Program-made: the position numbers and the translations under genes | Notes under the pieces: model-generated | Seen by the model: the letters and a program-made list of their open reading frames with translations, nothing else | The model's database searches: none | What the model was told of the DNA's origin: nothing | Shown: one piece after another, positions 1 through 7,562 of the stretch | Numbering within the stretch: position 1 is the first letter of the stretch | Layout: every line of letters begins with the position of its first letter | NCBI GenBank assembly: GCA_045576675.1 | Contig: JAZNGX010000024.1 | Location: forward strand, 1 to 11,828 | DNA: 11,828 nt | Direction of reading: 5' to 3' | Origin: JAZNGX01 sp045576675 | GTDB lineage: Bacteria; Bacillota; Clostridia; Monoglobales; Firm-18

Positions 1-855
1 AATGAAGAAAATAGTATTGTTAATATCATCAACCTTGCAAATTTCGCAAGGATAATTGATATTTTTAATGTTAATACCTACTGCCGCAGTTTTAATTCCG
101 TTAGCTGTAACCTGCAGAAATGCAGCTTCAGTTGCAAGCTCTTTGTCAACTAAAACATCAAATCCACAATCTGAAAGCTTCGATTTTAACATATTGTCTG
201 CTATATAATATTTGTCTTTTGCAACAATTGAAGGTTTTTTGCCATTTATCGCATCAAACACAACAGCATAATCAGGCATTATATCATATGCTGCAACCTT
301 TACACCCTTCATACCTATATTCTTTTTTACTGTAAATACAAAATACAAATCATATTCACTTTTGCAATACTTTATAAGCTGTGCAAGGCAATAACACAAA
401 ACACGCGATGATAATGCTTTTGATACAATCATATCACCTATTATTTGGAAGTTTTCATCATACACAGCTGTAAGCCCTGTATAATCTTTGTACTCTGCTA
501 ATAAATCAACTTTATATTCACTTATTTTATCAAAGCTTTCTGCTGATAAAACACCTTTATCGCCATTTTCAAATTGTATTATTCTGTTGCTGATATTTTT
601 AACATCAATTTCGCCAACAGTTGCAAGCTTAATATTATTTTCTTCTGATACGGTCGTGAAAAAACCAACTTCATCCATATGTGCAACAAACAGAAACTTT
701 TTACCGTTACCTTTTTTATGAACGATGAGATTTCCTAAAGCATCAGTTTTTACACTGTCTGCATAATCTTTTATATATTCTGTCAAAAGTTCTGCTACAT
801 TGACCTCATTACCTGAACAGCCATTGGCACGGCACAATTTTTCTAAAAACTCCAT
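1..855 (-). CDS. M42-family aminopeptidase paralogue lacking metal ligands (partial, probable pseudo-enzyme)
   Basis: Partial gene: 285 codons are open from ATG at 855 to the left edge, with no stop or frameshift; by alignment with its neighbours perhaps 10-15 residues are missing. The fold is recognisable as M42: N-terminal CSGNE (13-17), AHMDEVGF (58-65), SKALSSR (145-151), PDYAVVF (194-200). Compared with the two upstream paralogues the active site is eroded. The first His (H59) and the third acidic ligand (D201) remain, but the bridging Asp is Ser149, the catalytic and ligand Glu pair is Lys178-Asn179, and the last His is Asn267. About 35 residues are also missing, including the loop carrying the GNG and GGNDA motifs. 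The start overlaps the previous gene by 13 nt and has AAAGGAG 8 nt upstream, so it is translated with its neighbours. I infer a non-catalytic subunit, perhaps structural or regulatory in a mixed M42 oligomer. That role is not shown by the sequence. Confidence 0.85.
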   Translation of the reverse strand, partial: MEFLEKLCRANGCSGNEVNVAELLTEYIKDYADSVKTDALGNLIVHKKGNGKKFLFVAHMDEVGFFTTVSEENNIKLATVGEIDVKNISNRIIQFENGDKGVLSAESFDKISEYKVDLLAEYKDYTGLTAVYDENFQIIGDMIVSKALSSRVLCYCLAQLIKYCKSEYDLYFVFTVKKNIGMKGVKVAAYDIMPDYAVVFDAINGKKPSIVAKDKYYIADNMLKSKLSDCGFDVLVDKELATEAAFLQVTANGIKTAAVGINIKNINYPCEICKVDDINNTIFFI

Positions 856-1856
856 AAAGTATTCTCCTTTGACAATGTATTGTAAAGTATATCACGGCAT
901 GATTTTATATCCGCAAGTGATGCAACAGATACCGGTGAATGAATATATCTGCACGGAACAGAGATTGCCGCAACCCTTACGCCGCTTTGAGAAACCTGTA
1001 TTGCAGAAGCATCGTTACCACCTGCTGTCACTCTTTTATACTGAACTTTAATATTGTTTTCAACAGCGGTATTATGCATCAGTGCTGTAAGCTCTTTATC
1101 GCTGTACGAGCCGCCATCAAGCATCGAAAGAGCAGCACCATTTCCTAAAATTGTGGAATAATTATACTCATTACAAAACGGAACATCCGAACAGGTTGTC
1201 CCCTCAACAACTAATGCAAAATCAGGCTTTATACGGTTTGCAAGCACTGCTGCGCCACGACACCCAACTTCTTCCTGTACGCTGAAGCAAAAGTAAATAT
1301 CATTAGGGTATTCATGCTTTGCAAGCTCCAGTAAAGTATAACACCCAACCCTGTCATCAAGAGCCTTATCCTTAATCAACTCATTGCCAAACTCAGTATA
1401 ACTACTGCAAAAAGCAACATAATCACCAGGTGTTACATACTTGTTTGCATCCTCCTTACTGACACAACCTATATCAATAACAAGGTCATTTACAGTAACA
1501 GGTGTATATTCTTTTGCCATATGTGCAGGCTTTGCACCAATTACGCCATAAACACTATCATTAATTAACACCTTTGAATTCTGAATTATCCTTGTATCTA
1601 TGCCGCCAACAGGCTTGAATTTCAGAAACCCATCATCAGTAATATGAGTAACAACAAACCCAACCTCATCCATATGAGCAGAAAGCATAATTTTGTTTTT
1701 GAAGTTTTTGGTACCTTTCTTAAAAAACACAACGCTTCCCATACTGTCAATTTCATACGAATCGCAATATTTCTTCATATTTTCAATAATAATATCTCTT
1801 ATTTTATGTTCATTACCAGACACACCGGAGGTGTTTGTTAAAAGCTTAAGCATCAT
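843..1856 (-). CDS. M42-family metallo-aminopeptidase (copy 2 of 3)
   Basis: Cytoplasmic di-metal aminopeptidase of family M42 (TET/CelM/FrvX type); relatives trim N-terminal residues from short peptides and assemble into large tetrahedral dodecamers. It has 337 aa, the usual length. All expected active-site positions are present: His61 in AHMDEVG, Asp167 in KALDDRVG, Glu195-Glu196 in QEEVG, Glu218 in VVEGT and His306 in YIHSP. The GGNDA motif (279-283) before the last strand is also intact. The start is ATG 1856, the first of two adjacent ATG codons. AAGGAGGGTG lies just upstream and the ATG overlaps the stop of the preceding paralogue (ATGA), indicating translational coupling. The acidic ligand at 218 is Glu where the upstream copy has Asp (226). 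Both occur in the family, so substrate preference may differ. The exact substrate cannot be read from sequence. Confidence 0.93.
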   Translation of the reverse strand: MMLKLLTNTSGVSGNEHKIRDIIIENMKKYCDSYEIDSMGSVVFFKKGTKNFKNKIMLSAHMDEVGFVVTHITDDGFLKFKPVGGIDTRIIQNSKVLINDSVYGVIGAKPAHMAKEYTPVTVNDLVIDIGCVSKEDANKYVTPGDYVAFCSSYTEFGNELIKDKALDDRVGCYTLLELAKHEYPNDIYFCFSVQEEVGCRGAAVLANRIKPDFALVVEGTTCSDVPFCNEYNYSTILGNGAALSMLDGGSYSDKELTALMHNTAVENNIKVQYKRVTAGGNDASAIQVSQSGVRVAAISVPCRYIHSPVSVASLADIKSCRDILYNTLSKENTLWSF

Positions 1857-2866
1857 AAAACACCCTCCTTAAGATACTGTGATAAAATATCAACAGTTAA
1901 ATCAATATCTTTAATTGAAGCAAGCTCAACCTCAGAATGCATATGACGTAACGGAACAGATAAAAGTGAACAAGGAATACCGCTTCTTGATATCTGGATT
2001 GGCCACGCATCTGTTCCTGAATGCCCTTCGCAAACTTCAATCTGATATTTAAAACCGTTATTCTTACAAAATTCCAAAAGCTTATCATTATAACTGTTGC
2101 TGAAGTTTGGCCCTACACCAACTGTTGGACCGTCACCTAAATTATATCCCTGATACTTATCAATATAGTTGCTCTTTCCATGGGTTACATCAATAACAAC
2201 TGCATAATCAGGCTTAATATCAAAAACAGCAGTTTTAGCACCAAGGCAACCTAATTCCTCTTGCACGGCAGCAAGAAAAACAAGATTTATATTAAGCTTT
2301 TCATTTTTCAAACATTCCATAAGCTTGTATAAAACATACACACCTGCTCTGTTATCAACAGATTTTGAAGCAAACATTCCATTCTGAAGGTTAGTAAAAC
2401 CACCCTTAAAGGATATAACATCTCCGACAGAAACATATTTAATAACCTCTGTCTTGTTAAGACCGACATCTATAAACAGACTATCGAATTCAAGTTTTTT
2501 GTTCTTCTCATCTTCAGTCATAAGATGCGGTGGCTTTGCTCCTATTACACCAAACAAATCACTTTTACCATGAACAATTACTTCTTTTGCAGGTAATATC
2601 GCACTGTTTATTCCACCAACAGATGTAAACTTAATAAAACCATTGCTGTCAATTTCAGATACAATAAGACCTATTTCATCAATATGAGCCTCAATCAACA
2701 CGGTAAAATCAGCAGCATTATTGATTATGGCAATCACATTGCCCATTTTGTCTTTATAACACTTATCAGAATTTTGTAAAAACAACTGCATAATATAATC
2801 TGCAGCATTTTCCTCATTTCCGGAAACACCGCGTAAATTACATAATTCTTTTAAAACTTCCATCAT
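1853..2866 (-). CDS. M42-family metallo-aminopeptidase (copy 1 of 3)
   Basis: Second complete M42 peptidase, 337 aa. The catalytic set is complete: His61 in EAHIDEIG, Asp171 in KSVDNRAG, catalytic and ligand Glu203-Glu204 in VQEELG, Asp226 in VVIDVTHG and His310 in RHMHSE. The HSGTDAWPIQ stretch (282-291) matches the conserved segment preceding the C-terminal strand. It is clearly paralogous to the next gene but well diverged, so the duplication is not recent. Start ATG 2866 is the first of two tandem ATGs and overlaps the murD stop by 4 nt (ATGA). The same arrangement occurs at its own 3' end with the next M42 gene. The likely role is cytoplasmic peptide turnover. The M42 label is firm; a specific gene name (for example frvX or ysdC) is not justified. 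Confidence 0.93.
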   Translation of the reverse strand: MMEVLKELCNLRGVSGNEENAADYIMQLFLQNSDKCYKDKMGNVIAIINNAADFTVLIEAHIDEIGLIVSEIDSNGFIKFTSVGGINSAILPAKEVIVHGKSDLFGVIGAKPPHLMTEDEKNKKLEFDSLFIDVGLNKTEVIKYVSVGDVISFKGGFTNLQNGMFASKSVDNRAGVYVLYKLMECLKNEKLNINLVFLAAVQEELGCLGAKTAVFDIKPDYAVVIDVTHGKSNYIDKYQGYNLGDGPTVGVGPNFSNSYNDKLLEFCKNNGFKYQIEVCEGHSGTDAWPIQISRSGIPCSLLSVPLRHMHSEVELASIKDIDLTVDILSQYLKEGVL

Positions 2867-4224
2867 ACCAATTCCTTAACAATATTTTTAAACAGATTAC
2901 CACGTTCTTCAAAGTTTTTAAACATATCAAAGCTTGTGCTTGCGTTTGATAACAAAACAACATCACCATCCCATGCTATTTTTGCAGCATATTTAACAGC
3001 ATCTTCATATGTGCTTGCATTATATACCGGCAAATCAAATGAAACACCTCGTTTTTGAGCTTCTTTTTGGGCAGATTCGAGAATAACACCACTTGTTGCA
3101 CCAATAAGTATAAGCTCCTTAACCTTATCAAGCAAATGTGGTCCAAGCTCATCATATGGTATGCCTTTATCTTTACCGCCTGCAATTAGTATAACAGGCT
3201 TGTCAAAAACCTTTAATGTATTTATTGTTCTGTTCGGGCTGGAATCAATTGAACTGTTATAATACCTTACACCTTTATATGTCCTTACAAGCTCAATTCT
3301 GTGCGGCACGCCACCGAACTCCTTAGCAACAGAAACAATATCATCACTTTTTATAATATCGGAAGTAGCTGCAATAGCAGCCATATAATTTTCAACATTA
3401 TGAAGTCCAGGAATTTTTATATCGCTGATATTAAGAACAGGATTTCCTTTATATATAATATACCCGTCTTTCAGGCAAACATCTGCATCACTTTTTCTAC
3501 TGAACAGCTTTAATTTTCCTTTAGCCAGATAACGCAGAGCATATGTGTCTGCATTATCCTTGTTAAGAATAAGCAATCCATCGTTATTCTGATGCAAGAA
3601 AATGTTTTCTTTAGCATCAATATATTCCTGATATGATGTGTGATAATCAAGATGATTAGGCGAAAGATTAGTTATAACTGCAATATCAGGACTGCGTTTC
3701 ATAGTATGAAGCTGAAAACTGCTCAGCTCAAGAACAACAATATCATCAGCTGTTATATTGTCAATTTCAGGTAAAAGAGGCTTGCCAATGTTTCCACCGA
3801 CAAAGCATCTTCCATTACTCTTTTTAATAAACTCGCTGATAAGAGTTGTTGTTGTTGTTTTACCATCACTACCAGTAACTGCAATTATTTTTGCAGGGCA
3901 AAGCTCAAAGAAAAGCTCCATTTCTGATGTTAAAACGCTTCCGTTGTTAACTGCGTTTTTTAATTCAGGTACATCATATCTCAGACCCGGTGTGCGAAAT
4001 ATATAATTATCGCTTATACCTTCAAGATAATTATCACCAAAAACAAAGATACATCCGTCTGGCAAAGAGTCAAATTTATCCTTTGTACGTTTATCACGTA
4101 CTGTAACTATTGCACCACAAGACACAAGTATGTTAATAAGAGGCGTGTTACTGATACCCATTCCAATAACAGATACCGTTTTATTCTGCATCATACTTTT
4201 GAACTTATCCAGAGCATAACCCAT
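2863..4224 (-). CDS. murD: UDP-N-acetylmuramoylalanine--D-glutamate ligase MurD
   Basis: Cytoplasmic ATP-dependent ligase adding D-glutamate to UDP-MurNAc-L-Ala in peptidoglycan precursor synthesis. It has 453 aa, normal for MurD. The order of domains is: N-terminal Rossmann-like UDP-binding part (VSVIGMGISN, 17-26); ATP-binding central domain with P-loop GSDGKTTT (118-125), LELSSFQL (165-172), NLSPNHLDYH (186-195) and the expected carbamylated Lys (K205 in YIDAKENIF); and C-terminal Rossmann domain with VPHRIELV and the NSSIDSSPNRT and AGGKDKG motifs. ATG 4224 is preceded by GGAGAG. The gene lies apart from other mur genes. It follows the hairpin behind ispH-S1 and overlaps the first M42 peptidase gene by 4 nt. 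I see no clear promoter between 4225 and 4284, so transcription may come from readthrough or from a weak signal inside the S1 coding region. Confidence 0.96.
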   Translation of the reverse strand: MGYALDKFKSMMQNKTVSVIGMGISNTPLINILVSCGAIVTVRDKRTKDKFDSLPDGCIFVFGDNYLEGISDNYIFRTPGLRYDVPELKNAVNNGSVLTSEMELFFELCPAKIIAVTGSDGKTTTTTLISEFIKKSNGRCFVGGNIGKPLLPEIDNITADDIVVLELSSFQLHTMKRSPDIAVITNLSPNHLDYHTSYQEYIDAKENIFLHQNNDGLLILNKDNADTYALRYLAKGKLKLFSRKSDADVCLKDGYIIYKGNPVLNISDIKIPGLHNVENYMAAIAATSDIIKSDDIVSVAKEFGGVPHRIELVRTYKGVRYYNSSIDSSPNRTINTLKVFDKPVILIAGGKDKGIPYDELGPHLLDKVKELILIGATSGVILESAQKEAQKRGVSFDLPVYNASTYEDAVKYAAKIAWDGDVVLLSNASTSFDMFKNFEERGNLFKNIVKELV

Positions 4225-4245
4225 AACAATCTCTCCTAATCATAA

Positions 4246-4273
4246 TTAAAGCACCTAAATTAAGGTGCTTTAA
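4246..4273 (-). terminator. 11-bp hairpin, probable partial or bidirectional terminator
   Basis: Perfect inverted repeat TTAAAGCACCT / AGGTGCTTTAA with a 6-nt loop, lying between the ispH-S1 stop (4285) and the murD start (4224). The 3' flank on the - strand (TTTAATTAT) is U-rich but interrupted, so termination may be incomplete and allow murD readthrough. The symmetry would also work on the + strand. Stem and placement are seen directly; efficiency is inferred. Confidence 0.65.
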
Positions 4274-4284
4274 TAATTAAAATA

Positions 4285-6285
4285 TTATTCTTCGTCAGCA
4301 GCTGCTGTTTCTTCAACAGGTGCTTCTTCTGCAACTTCTTCAGCAGGAGCAGCTACTTCGGCTTCACCGGGCATTACATATGTTTCAGGCTCAAGTAAAG
4401 CTCTGATGCTCAAGCTGATTTTCTTATTTTCAAGATCGATACCAACGATTTTTGCATCCACGCTCTCACCGATTGAAAGAGCACTTGCAACCTTGTCAAT
4501 TCTTTCAGTTGAAATCTGAGAAATGTGAATCAAACCGTCAACATAAGGAATTACTTCAGCGAATGCACCAAACGGAACAATTCTTACTACCTTAACGCGA
4601 ACAACATCGCCAACGTTAAGTGTATTTTTAACGATTTCCCATGGATTTTCACTTGCTTTTTTGAAACCAAGTGAAATCTTGTTTGTTTCTTTATCAAGAG
4701 CGATAATGAAAACAGTAATCTTATCACCAACATTTACTACCTCTGATGGGTGCTTAATTCTGCCCCATGACAGCTCAGAGATATGTACCAAGCCGTCTAT
4801 ACCGCCGATATCAACAAAAGCACCAAAGCTTGTAAGTGACTTAACTGTACCTTCATATTCTTTACCAACTTCTGCAGTAGTCCAGAATTCTTCAAGCTGT
4901 TTTGCACGAACTTCTGAAGAAACTGATTTGATTGAACCAACAATCTTACGTCTGTTCTTGTTCATATCAATAATTCTGAAGCTTGTTGTGCTGCCAACCA
5001 ATGTTGACAAATCATCGCCTCTTCTTGTGCCTGACTGAGAAGCGGGAACAAATACTCTTACACCGTTTGAAAGAACAATTACACCGCCGTTAACAGCTTC
5101 GATAATCTTACCTTCAAGAACTTCCTGTGACTCAAGAGCAGCTTCAACCTTTCTGTAGCCTGCGATTGAATCAATTTTCTTTTTAGAAAGCTTAACTGTA
5201 CCTTCTACATCATTAACACGAACAACGAAAACTTCGATTTCATCGCCGATTTTCACTATATCCTCAGGAGCAAGTGAGTCGTCGTCTGTTAATTCGCTTG
5301 CAGGAATGATACCGTCTGCTTTGAAACCTAAGTCCACTGCAACTTCTGTTGGAGTAATGCCGATAACAATACCCTTAACAATGTCGCCTGTGTGCAAGCT
5401 TACCATTGACTTCTCAAGTTCCTCCGCAAAATTCAATTCTGTGTCCACCATTTTTTCTTCTGACATGTTACTAATGACCTCCTTAATAATCCAGTCAGGC
5501 GTCGATGCGCCCGCCGTTACACCTATAATTTTTTTATAAAAAATTGCTTTTGGCAATTCTTTAACAGTTTCAATGTGGTAGGTTTCTTTACAGTTTTTTC
5601 TGCAGATGTCTGCAAGCTTTAATGTATTTGAACTGTGCCTGCCACCAATCACAACCATAGCCTCAACCTTGCGTGAAATTTCATCCGCTTCTTGTTGACG
5701 TTCTTCGGTTGCACTACATATTGTATCAAATATTATATACCTTTTGCAAGTGTTTTTAACAAATTCTTTAATTTTATTCCAAATTTTTAATGAAAATGTT
5801 GTTTGTGCAACAAAACAATACTGCAAATCAGGTTCCAGCTTTAATACGTCACTTTCGTTTTCAATAACATATGCGCTATTTTCACACCATCCGTTAATAC
5901 CTGTTACTTCAGGATGTGATGCGTTTCCTGCTATAACAATATTATACCCGTTTTTATAATTATCACATACAATTTTGTGTATTTTTTTTACAAAAGGGCA
6001 TGTTGCATCTATTACTTCGTTACATTTTTCTGTAAGCTCAAGATAATCATTCCGGGGAATTCCGTGAGTTCGCACAATTACACTTGCGTCTGACGGAACT
6101 GATGCAACCGAATCAGCAGGATTGATTCCACTTTCAGCAAGCTTAGAAACAGCCTGCTCATTATGTATCAAAGGACCCAGAGAATAAATATTTTTATCAT
6201 TTGATGCAGCCTTGTCAAATGCAATGTCTATCGCTCTTTTTACACCAAAGCAAAAACCAGCACTTTTAGCAAGTAATATTTTCAA
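4285..6285 (-). CDS. ispH: IspH (HMBPP reductase) fused to ribosomal protein S1-type repeats
   Basis: Bifunctional 666-aa protein. Residues 1-280 are IspH/LytB, the Fe-S enzyme that reduces HMBPP to IPP and DMAPP in the last step of the MEP isoprenoid pathway. Cluster cysteines are C12 (GFCFGVKRA), C96 (DATCPFVKK) and C190 (DTICSAT). Substrate residues H41, H74, H124, E126 and T162-T163 are visible. Residues 297-370, 387-455, 474-543 and 557-628 are four S1 RNA-binding repeats, the last two most canonical (SFGAFVDIGGIDGLVHIS type), followed by an Ala/Glu-rich acidic tail. This fusion is known in Clostridia. The start is TTG 6285, one base after the plsC stop, with AAGAGG upstream; no in-frame ATG precedes the conserved N-terminus. 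A perfect internal ribosome binding site occurs at the domain junction, listed separately. The S1 half uses optimal codons (AAC, AAG, ATC) and the IspH half does not. Confidence 0.95.
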   Translation of the reverse strand: MKILLAKSAGFCFGVKRAIDIAFDKAASNDKNIYSLGPLIHNEQAVSKLAESGINPADSVASVPSDASVIVRTHGIPRNDYLELTEKCNEVIDATCPFVKKIHKIVCDNYKNGYNIVIAGNASHPEVTGINGWCENSAYVIENESDVLKLEPDLQYCFVAQTTFSLKIWNKIKEFVKNTCKRYIIFDTICSATEERQQEADEISRKVEAMVVIGGRHSSNTLKLADICRKNCKETYHIETVKELPKAIFYKKIIGVTAGASTPDWIIKEVISNMSEEKMVDTELNFAEELEKSMVSLHTGDIVKGIVIGITPTEVAVDLGFKADGIIPASELTDDDSLAPEDIVKIGDEIEVFVVRVNDVEGTVKLSKKKIDSIAGYRKVEAALESQEVLEGKIIEAVNGGVIVLSNGVRVFVPASQSGTRRGDDLSTLVGSTTSFRIIDMNKNRRKIVGSIKSVSSEVRAKQLEEFWTTAEVGKEYEGTVKSLTSFGAFVDIGGIDGLVHISELSWGRIKHPSEVVNVGDKITVFIIALDKETNKISLGFKKASENPWEIVKNTLNVGDVVRVKVVRIVPFGAFAEVIPYVDGLIHISQISTERIDKVASALSIGESVDAKIVGIDLENKKISLSIRALLEPETYVMPGEAEVAAPAEEVAEEAPVEETAAADEE
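5464..5484 (-). promoter_or_regulatory. Internal Shine-Dalgarno plus in-frame ATG at IspH/S1 junction
   Basis: AAGGAGGT at 5484-5477 (- strand) is followed after 10 nt by an in-frame ATG at 5466-5464, codon 274 of the fusion. Initiation here would give a free S1 protein of 393 aa with all four repeats, close to the size of stand-alone Firmicute S1 homologues. The spacer is slightly long but usable. The bases also encode the KEV of the IspH C-terminus, so chance is possible. Confidence 0.5.
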
Positions 6286-6286
6286 A

Positions 6287-6880
6287 TTATTTTACCTCTT
6301 TTATATTGTATATAGTATCCATAAGCTTTAATGTCAGCGAATGAATTTCATCAGATGTAAGCTTTTTGCCATAGTATTCACTTAAATCGAAAGGGTTTCC
6401 ATAAATAACCTTCATTCCGCCAAAAACCTTAAATTTGCTGATTATACGAACAGGTATTATCGGAACCTGAGTTTTTATTGCCATAACAACGGCACCATCT
6501 TTTGCATCATTAATATCTTTAAGATTACGGGTTCCTTCAGGGAAAATAACTAAGCCACCATTGTTTTTAAGTATAGATAACGCAGCCTTAACAACTGCAA
6601 TATCGCTTCCGTCACGTTCAACAGGTCTTAAGCCTAACCCATACAACAATTTTGAAAAAACTTTAAACTTAAATATTTCCTTTTTAACAATAAAGTTCAT
6701 TTGCCTTGGCGTAAAAGCAGCAACAATTGGTCCATCGTGATTACTTGTATGATTGCCGCATATTATAACACCTGTGTCTTTTGGAATGTTATCTCTTCCA
6801 TATGATTTTGCAAAGAAAAAAACATTGTAAAAAACCTTAACAAGAGGCCTTACTATCTTATAAATCATATCATAAAACAT
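6287..6880 (-). CDS. plsC: 1-acyl-sn-glycerol-3-phosphate acyltransferase (PlsC family)
   Basis: Membrane-associated acyltransferase that adds the second acyl chain to lysophosphatidic acid, giving phosphatidic acid for phospholipid synthesis. It has 197 aa, typical of the short Firmicute PlsC. The catalytic H-x4-D is at His44-Asp49 in GNHTSNHDG, substrate-binding FPEGTR at 113-118, and VPIIPV at 139-144. The hydrophobic N-terminus (about 6-25) suits interfacial attachment. ATG 6880 has AAGGAGA upstream and overlaps the cmk stop by 11 nt; the ispH start follows its own stop by one base. The cmk-plsC-ispH order is common in Clostridia. Family is certain; substrate specificity is inferred from family and context. 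Confidence 0.93.
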   Translation of the reverse strand: MFYDMIYKIVRPLVKVFYNVFFFAKSYGRDNIPKDTGVIICGNHTSNHDGPIVAAFTPRQMNFIVKKEIFKFKVFSKLLYGLGLRPVERDGSDIAVVKAALSILKNNGGLVIFPEGTRNLKDINDAKDGAVVMAIKTQVPIIPVRIISKFKVFGGMKVIYGNPFDLSEYYGKKLTSDEIHSLTLKLMDTIYNIKEVK

Positions 6881-7550
6881 TGCTTTTCTCCTTAATCACG
6901 GTAGATATCAACTCAACCACCTCGGAAAAGCTGATTCCGTCAGTGTTAATCAGCATCGCATCGTCAGCCTGACGAAGCGGAGCAAACTCACGATGTGAAT
7001 CGTTATAATCGCGTTGCTCTATATCAGCCTTAACCGTTTCAAAATCATAGGGTATTCCACTATTTTCATAGTCCAAACAGCGTCTTCTTGCACGTTCTTC
7101 TGATGATGCAGTAAGAAAAATTTTAATGTTTGCATCAGGCAAAACGTATGTACCAATATCTCTGCCGTCCATAATTACATTATTATTTTGTGCAAGCTCA
7201 CGCTGTAATTCAACAAGCTTTAATCGCACCTCAGGAATTACTGCAACACCTGATGCTGCATCAGAAACCTCCTGAGTACGAATATAATCACTAACATCAT
7301 CACCATCAAGATAAATGTGCTGTGTACCATTTACATATTTAATATCAACATTTGTTGTATCAAGCATATCTATTATTTTATCGACATCATTTTTGTAAGA
7401 AAAACCGTTTTTAATGCATTTAAGTGCAATAGCACGATACATAGCACCGGTGTCAACATAAATATATCCAAATGCCTTCGCAACAGCTTTAGATACTGAA
7501 CTTTTCCCCGCTCCTGCAGGTCCGTCAACAGCAACATTAATCCTATTCAT
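6870..7550 (-). CDS. cmk: Cytidylate kinase
   Basis: Cytoplasmic (d)CMP kinase converting CMP and dCMP to their diphosphates with ATP, in pyrimidine nucleotide recycling and supply for CDP-lipid and nucleic-acid synthesis. It has 226 aa, normal size. The P-loop is GPAGAGKSS (10-18), the CMP-binding segment DTGAMYRA (33-40), DGRDIGT is at 128-134, the arginine-rich lid EERARRR at 151-157 and RDYNDS at 180-185. ATG 7550 has AAAGGAG 7 nt upstream; this ribosome binding site overlaps the stop of the preceding small membrane-protein gene. The 3' end overlaps plsC, so the two are coupled. Confidence 0.97.
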   Translation of the reverse strand: MNRINVAVDGPAGAGKSSVSKAVAKAFGYIYVDTGAMYRAIALKCIKNGFSYKNDVDKIIDMLDTTNVDIKYVNGTQHIYLDGDDVSDYIRTQEVSDAASGVAVIPEVRLKLVELQRELAQNNNVIMDGRDIGTYVLPDANIKIFLTASSEERARRRCLDYENSGIPYDFETVKADIEQRDYNDSHREFAPLRQADDAMLINTDGISFSEVVELISTVIKEKSNVL

Positions 7551-7562
7551 ACGAATACTCCT

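Noticed and set aside
1..855. Third M42 gene as a frameshifted pseudogene
   Set aside because: The frame was read codon by codon from 855 to 1 without any stop, with a good ribosome binding site and coupling. The changes are substitutions and short deletions, so I call it a coding gene with an eroded active site.
3301..5959. Open frames on the + strand opposite murD and ispH-S1 (up to 125 codons)
   Set aside because: They lie antisense to clearly conserved enzymes, have no ribosome binding sites or recognisable domains, and reflect low stop density opposite biased codons.
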